Source: Colivivens sp964452915
GTDB lineage: Bacteria > Bacteroidota > Bacteroidia > Bacteroidales > Bacteroidaceae
NCBI GenBank assembly: GCA_964452915.1
Contig: CAYVNW010000047.1
Span: 1-17,384, forward strand
Direction: 5' to 3'
DNA length: 17,384 bases
The first letter of the stretch is position 1. Every line of letters begins with the position of its first letter. Made by a program: the position numbers and the translations under genes. The notes below the pieces were generated by a model. The model ran no database searches. It was not told the DNA's origin and saw nothing but the letters and a program-made list of their open reading frames with translations. Shown here piece by piece: positions 14,605 through 17,384 of this stretch.

Positions 14605-14663
14605 TGTCACTTGTGACACTTTTTCGGAGGCAAAGTCATATATTTTATCTCAAACATCTCAAA
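14605..14663 (-). promoter_or_regulatory. Possible promoter and palindromic operator before the ATPase remnant
   Basis: On the minus strand TTTG (complement of 14660-14663) precedes TGACTTTG (complement of 14631-14638) by 21 bases, a near match to the Bacteroidetes pattern. Between this box and the start codon lies the inverted repeat TGTCACTTGTGACA (14605-14618), 14 bases before the ATG. It could bind a dimeric repressor at the transcription start. Confidence 0.4.
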
Positions 14664-14704
14664 CCAAAGAAGAGAACTAAGTAAAACAGACTAAAGAGCA
14701 ATGA

Positions 14705-14746
14705 TTATCCCGTTCTGTAGTGTCCATTCCACTTGCCAGCACCCAT
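14705..14746 (-). CDS. Possible 13-residue leader peptide
   Basis: A short frame encoding MGAGKWNGHYRTG and ending in TAA. It would be ignored except that a well-formed minus-strand promoter (14756-14784) ends only 9 bases before its ATG, so the transcript would be almost leaderless. It lies 115 bases upstream of the ATPase remnant on the same strand. It may be a leader peptide, part of a small RNA, or chance. A longer frame running through the promoter to 14905 exists but would have to be translated across the promoter, and has no family features I recognise. Confidence 0.25.
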   Translation of the reverse strand: MGAGKWNGHYRTG

Positions 14747-14755
14747 TTTTCTTTG

Positions 14756-14784
14756 CAAAGTTACTGCCCGGACGATGATGCCAA
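14756..14784 (-). promoter_or_regulatory. Minus-strand Bacteroidetes promoter without an assigned gene
   Basis: TTG (complement of 14782-14784), an 18-base spacer, and TAACTTTG (complement of 14756-14763) match the consensus as well as the promoters of the intact genes here. Upstream at 14856-14869 is a perfect 14-bp palindrome. The product is unclear: a 13-codon frame, a small RNA, or the ATPase remnant 166 bases on. Confidence 0.55.
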
Positions 14785-15076
14785 GTACCGCTCCGCTAAC
14801 AGGCATTGGATTTAACAACAACTTTCCACGAATGGACAGAGCAGCGAGGGCATAGCCGAACATGTTCGGATTTTGCCGAGTCGTGATGGACAAAGGCGAA
14901 GCCAATGTACCATTAGTGGCATTTCATTAATTCCCATGCCTGTTTCCTTGTCTTATAGCCCTTGGTGCGCAGTCTTCAGATGCACGAAAAATAAGCTCCC
15001 GACAAGCGAAGTCAAAAAACTTCAAATAGAGGGAAGAAAATAAATTTCACATCCAACATCAAGCAATATAATAATT
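14785..15076. other. Gene-free stretch upstream of pcfK with a 14-bp palindrome
   Basis: No supported gene. It contains the perfect palindrome CCGAACATGTTCGG at 14856-14869, operator-like in form, and a weaker inverted pair GGCAT/ATGCC at 14918-14940. I could not find a TAnnTTTG box for pcfK on the plus strand, so its promoter is undefined. The A-rich run before 15077 is the usual Bacteroidetes translation-start context. Confidence 0.4.
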
Positions 15077-15511
15077 ATGACAGGAACAGAACATTTCAAG
15101 CAAGCCATCAAGTCGTATTTGGAAGAAAGAGCCAAAACGGACGATCTCTTTGCAATATCGTATGCCAAAGAAAACAAGAATATGGACGATTGCGTTACGT
15201 TCATTCTCAACCAGGCAAAAGCCATTGCCAGGGAGGGCGGTTGCGGAATGACCGATGACGAGGTATATTCACTTGCGACACACTACTATGATGAAGAAAA
15301 AATAGAAGTGGGCAAGGTTGAAAACTGCGGAGTGGTTGTAAACCACAGGGTCGAGCTTTCCGAGCAGGAGAAAGCCGAGGCGAGACAAAAAGCCTTGATA
15401 GCATATCAAGCGGAAGAAATGCGCAAAATGCAACAGCGTAACAGCAGGCCAAAACAGACAGCGGTGAAACAAGAAGTGTCACAACCATCCCTATTTGATT
15501 TTGAACAATGA
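15077..15511 (+). CDS. pcfK: PcfK-like protein of a conjugative or mobile element
   Basis: A 144-residue cytosolic protein matching the PcfK-like family, named from the enterococcal plasmid pCF10 and widespread in Bacteroidales integrative conjugative elements. Recognisable parts are the opening MTGTEHFKQAIKSYLEERA, the segment MDDCVTFILNQAKAIAREGGCGMTDDEVYSLATHYYDE (about 36-73) with its IE(V)GK continuation, and a Lys/Glu/Gln-rich helical tail (about 93-130) ending in SQPSLFDFEQ. The LFDFEQ end looks like a short linear motif, somewhat like clamp-binding peptides. The biochemical role is unknown. Its stop overlaps the pcfJ start by 4 bases (ATGA), so they are translationally coupled. Confidence 0.88.
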   Translation: MTGTEHFKQAIKSYLEERAKTDDLFAISYAKENKNMDDCVTFILNQAKAIAREGGCGMTDDEVYSLATHYYDEEKIEVGKVENCGVVVNHRVELSEQEKAEARQKALIAYQAEEMRKMQQRNSRPKQTAVKQEVSQPSLFDFEQ

Positions 15512-16773
15512 AAGCAAGAACAAGACTACAGCATAAGGTAGTAGCCGCCAATGGGCGTTTGCTGCCACTGGCAGAGAGGCCGGAGGTGTGGGCGTTCCGC
15601 AAATGTGTCAGGCATTATGCATTCCGTACCAAAAGCAGTGGGACGACCTGCATGGATTGCGGACACCGATGGAATGAGAGTGGCAAAAAGGTATGCCGTT
15701 GTCCTCATTGCGGTGCAAAATTGGAGATAAAGGACACAAGGCAAAGAAAGTACTGCGAAAAGGCGTACTTCTCCACACTTGCCACACAGGACGGATTGCA
15801 GGTACAGCGTGTGTTTCTTCTGACCGCCGTTTTCCACAAGGGAAGGTCGGCTGACTGCTATTCCGTGGAGATTGCCCGCTATTGGATGGACGATGGAGGC
15901 AAGACGGAAGTGACGGCATTGAGACGCACTATCGGATATTACATGGACTCTTTTGTCATGGACGGACGTCTGGAGTTGCGCAAGGACAGCCATGTGTACA
16001 GACATGTTGCGAACTGCATGGTTTATCCATATTATTCCGCAACCGCAAAATTAAGACGCAACGGCTTGAAAGGGGCATTGGCGGATATTGAACCGACAAG
16101 GCTTATGAAAGCCTTGTTGACGGACAGCAGGGCGGAAACCTTGTTCAAGGCCGGCAGGAAAGCGGATTTGGACTACTTTCTGCAACACCCATCGCACTTT
16201 GATGCGTATTGGAACGCTTACAAAATAGTCTTGCGAAATGGCTATCGGATTTCAGACATTTCACTTTGGGCGGATTATGTGTGCTCACTTGAAAGGTGCG
16301 GGAAGGATATTCACAATGCCCGTTATGTGTGTCCCTCTGACTTGAAGGCCGAACACGACCGCTATCAGGAGCGGGTTAGGATTATACAAGAAAGGGAGAA
16401 ACGTGAGGAGCAAAGGAAAAAGGCAATGGAAAACGAGAGGCGTTTCCTGGAATTGAAAGCCAAGTTCTTCGGATTGTCATTCACGGACGGGCTTATCGTT
16501 GTAAGTGTCTTGGAAAGTGTTGACGAATATTACCAGGAGGGGAACGCATTGCATCATTGCGTGGGACAATGCGAATACTATCTAAAGCCCCGGTCGTTAG
16601 TGTTTTCCGCAAGGATAGACGACAAGCGCATCGAGACCGTCGAGTTGAGCCTTGACACATTCAAGGTGTTGCAGTCAAGAGGGCTTTGCAACAAGAACTC
16701 GGAATACCACGACCGTATCATCAAACTTGTGCAGAAAAACGCACGGCAAATCCGAGAGCGTATGACCGCATGA
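15508..16773 (+). CDS. pcfJ: PcfJ-like protein
   Basis: A 421-residue protein of the PcfJ-like family, normally the partner of PcfK in conjugative elements; molecular function unknown. The N-terminal part has a zinc-ribbon pattern: Cys48-x2-Cys51 (TCMDCGHRW) and Cys65-x2-Cys68 (CRCPHCGAKL). The middle is helical with a charged coiled-coil-like stretch (about 285-320, EREKREEQRKKAMENERRF). The conserved C-terminal segment includes EGNALHHCVGQCEYYLKP and a LVFSARIDDKRIETVELSL strand pair followed by LQSRGLCNKNSEYHDRI (about 340-410). The length and both cysteine clusters are intact, so it is likely functional. It is coupled to pcfK by a 4-base overlap and followed by a terminator-like hairpin. 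Confidence 0.9.
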   Translation: MKARTRLQHKVVAANGRLLPLAERPEVWAFRKCVRHYAFRTKSSGTTCMDCGHRWNESGKKVCRCPHCGAKLEIKDTRQRKYCEKAYFSTLATQDGLQVQRVFLLTAVFHKGRSADCYSVEIARYWMDDGGKTEVTALRRTIGYYMDSFVMDGRLELRKDSHVYRHVANCMVYPYYSATAKLRRNGLKGALADIEPTRLMKALLTDSRAETLFKAGRKADLDYFLQHPSHFDAYWNAYKIVLRNGYRISDISLWADYVCSLERCGKDIHNARYVCPSDLKAEHDRYQERVRIIQEREKREEQRKKAMENERRFLELKAKFFGLSFTDGLIVVSVLESVDEYYQEGNALHHCVGQCEYYLKPRSLVFSARIDDKRIETVELSLDTFKVLQSRGLCNKNSEYHDRIIKLVQKNARQIRERMTA

Positions 16774-16793
16774 CAAGTTGCATTCTTCTTGCA

Positions 16794-16827
16794 GTCACTT
16801 GCCGCTTTGCATATAGCGGCAGGTGGC
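16794..16827 (+). terminator. Hairpin downstream of pcfJ
   Basis: GTCACTTGCCGCT (16794-16806) pairs with AGCGGCAGGTGGC (16815-16827) over 13 positions, including three wobbles, across an 8-base loop. It begins 20 bases after the pcfJ stop. Only TTT follows directly, so it is a weak intrinsic terminator or an mRNA 3'-end stabiliser. A second small stem, TCGGC/GCCGA, lies about 10 bases on. Confidence 0.55.
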
Positions 16828-16899
16828 TTTCAAATTCGGCTGCGAAAGCTCGCCGAGACCCTCTTTTATATATATTTTTGGAACCGCTTTCTCATAAAA

Positions 16900-16932
16900 A
16901 TAAAGTTACAAAGATAAAGTTGAGATAAAGTT
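16900..16932. repeat. Three ATAAAGTT repeats
   Basis: ATAAAGTT occurs at 16900-16907, 16914-16921 and 16925-16932, with steps of 14 and 11 bases. A minus-strand TATCTTTG (complement of 16909-16916) overlaps the set, but no gene would be read leftwards from it except antisense to pcfJ. Function unknown. Confidence 0.35.
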
Positions 16933-17013
16933 AACCCGTTAGCGGAATTAAATTAGTGCGTACTTAATCAAATTGCTTTGCTGCCAATATAGACGATGTA
17001 TTAATTACTGATT

Positions 17014-17160
17014 TAGGTTGACTACTTGCTTGTCTTAAACCTTAAATAGGTTGACTCAGCTAAACAATAAACGAGATGATATTTGACTTCTTGTATTTAT
17101 TACCGATGTTTGTTGACTGAATGTACAAGGCCTGCCAACGATGAAAACACACCCGTTGAC
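17014..17160 (+). repeat. Series of five same-strand TTGAC motifs
   Basis: TTGAC starts at 17018, 17051, 17083, 17113 and 17156, steps of 33, 32, 30 and 43 bases. The first two are part of an identical ten-mer, TAGGTTGACT (17014-17023 and 17047-17056), and TTGACT also occurs at 17113. None occurs on the other strand here. The rest of 16933-17300 shows no gene. The motifs could be binding sites for an element-encoded protein or chance clustering. Confidence 0.4.
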
Positions 17161-17313
17161 AGAATAAAGCGACACGGACAATGTAAGCAAGGCTTCTTCC
17201 TAAATGTACATATTATACGTCATTCAGTAACATATCCACCATGTCCCGTAAACTAATAAATAGTTGCACACCATGAAATCTATTTCAAGGGTAATGAGAC
17301 CCTTCTAAAATTA

Positions 17314-17361
17314 CCCAGTTGGATTTTTCCCCCAGTTGGGTTTTTCAAATTTTCCAACTGG
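17314..17361. repeat. 17-bp tandem repeat with an inverted copy
   Basis: CCCAGTTGGATTTTTCC (17314-17330) is followed without a gap by a nearly identical unit (17331-17347), differing at two positions. An inverted core, CCAACTGG, is at 17354-17361 and can pair with CCAGTTGG of either direct unit. The A/T-run beside each unit makes the structure terminator-like. It may mark the end of a gene or element beyond the window. Confidence 0.6.
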
Positions 17362-17384
17362 CCGCATAATTTCATGCAATTGCA

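Noticed and set aside
14747..14905. N-terminal extension of the 13-codon frame to a 66-residue protein
   Set aside because: It would need translation across a good promoter on the same strand; I see no family match. I cannot exclude it without a search.
15526..16005. 159-codon minus-strand frame opposite pcfJ
   Set aside because: Antisense to the zinc-ribbon part of pcfJ; cysteine- and histidine-rich composition is a mirror of that sequence.
17018..17160. TTGAC motifs read as E. coli-type -35 promoter boxes
   Set aside because: Bacteroidetes promoters use TTG/TAnnTTTG, and no matching -7 boxes follow at the proper distance.
17314..17361. CRISPR array
   Set aside because: Only two direct units with no spacer between them, no cas genes; it is a tandem repeat.

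Overview
The window looks like a chromosomal segment of a Bacteroidales bacterium, most like Prevotella or a close relative. Three things point there. Promoters follow the Bacteroidetes pattern, TTG about 18-20 bases before TAnnTTTG, and several genes have one. The gene set is typical of the order: DUF4494-YggS, HU / bS22-like mini-protein / RNase G, an Oar-like TonB-dependent receptor, DUF3332, and PcfK/PcfJ. Protein sequences also match this group. The genus is an inference from remembered family sequences, not from a search.

Layout, left to right. Minus strand: dnaK (47-1978), then a four-gene unit read leftwards from a good promoter at 5073-5102: DUF4494, yggS (PLP homeostasis), a Crp/Fnr regulator and a glycerate-dehydrogenase-like enzyme, closed by a strong hairpin at 2244-2280. 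Plus strand: a divergent promoter drives yjbQ and a 315-residue protein that joins an HD (alarmone-hydrolase-like) domain to a methionine sulfoxide reductase A domain. Next come a decayed TonB-dependent receptor (stop codon plus large internal deletion), a secreted S1/P1 nuclease, and an HU - bS22-like - RNase G operon whose predicted mRNA starts with a hairpin. A perfect bidirectional terminator at 11753-11783 separates rng from a minus-strand DUF3332 lipoprotein and a secreted GH73/LysM cell-wall hydrolase. Cytidine deaminase is divergent from the latter.

After about 13,980 the character changes from dense housekeeping genes to accessory DNA: a hairpin-rich repeat patch, a truncated AAA+ ATPase remnant, a promoter with a 13-residue ORF and a 14-bp palindrome, then the overlapping pair pcfK-pcfJ known from conjugative elements. 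The last 600 bases have no gene but hold a terminator-like hairpin, a spaced series of TTGAC motifs, and a 17-bp tandem repeat with an inverted copy. This end is probably part or remnant of an integrated mobile element; no integrase, relaxase or transfer gene is visible, so its limits cannot be set.

The most unusual item is the HD-MsrA fusion, which would couple nucleotide or alarmone hydrolysis to oxidative protein repair in one polypeptide. I see no CRISPR array, rRNA, tRNA or complete insertion sequence.
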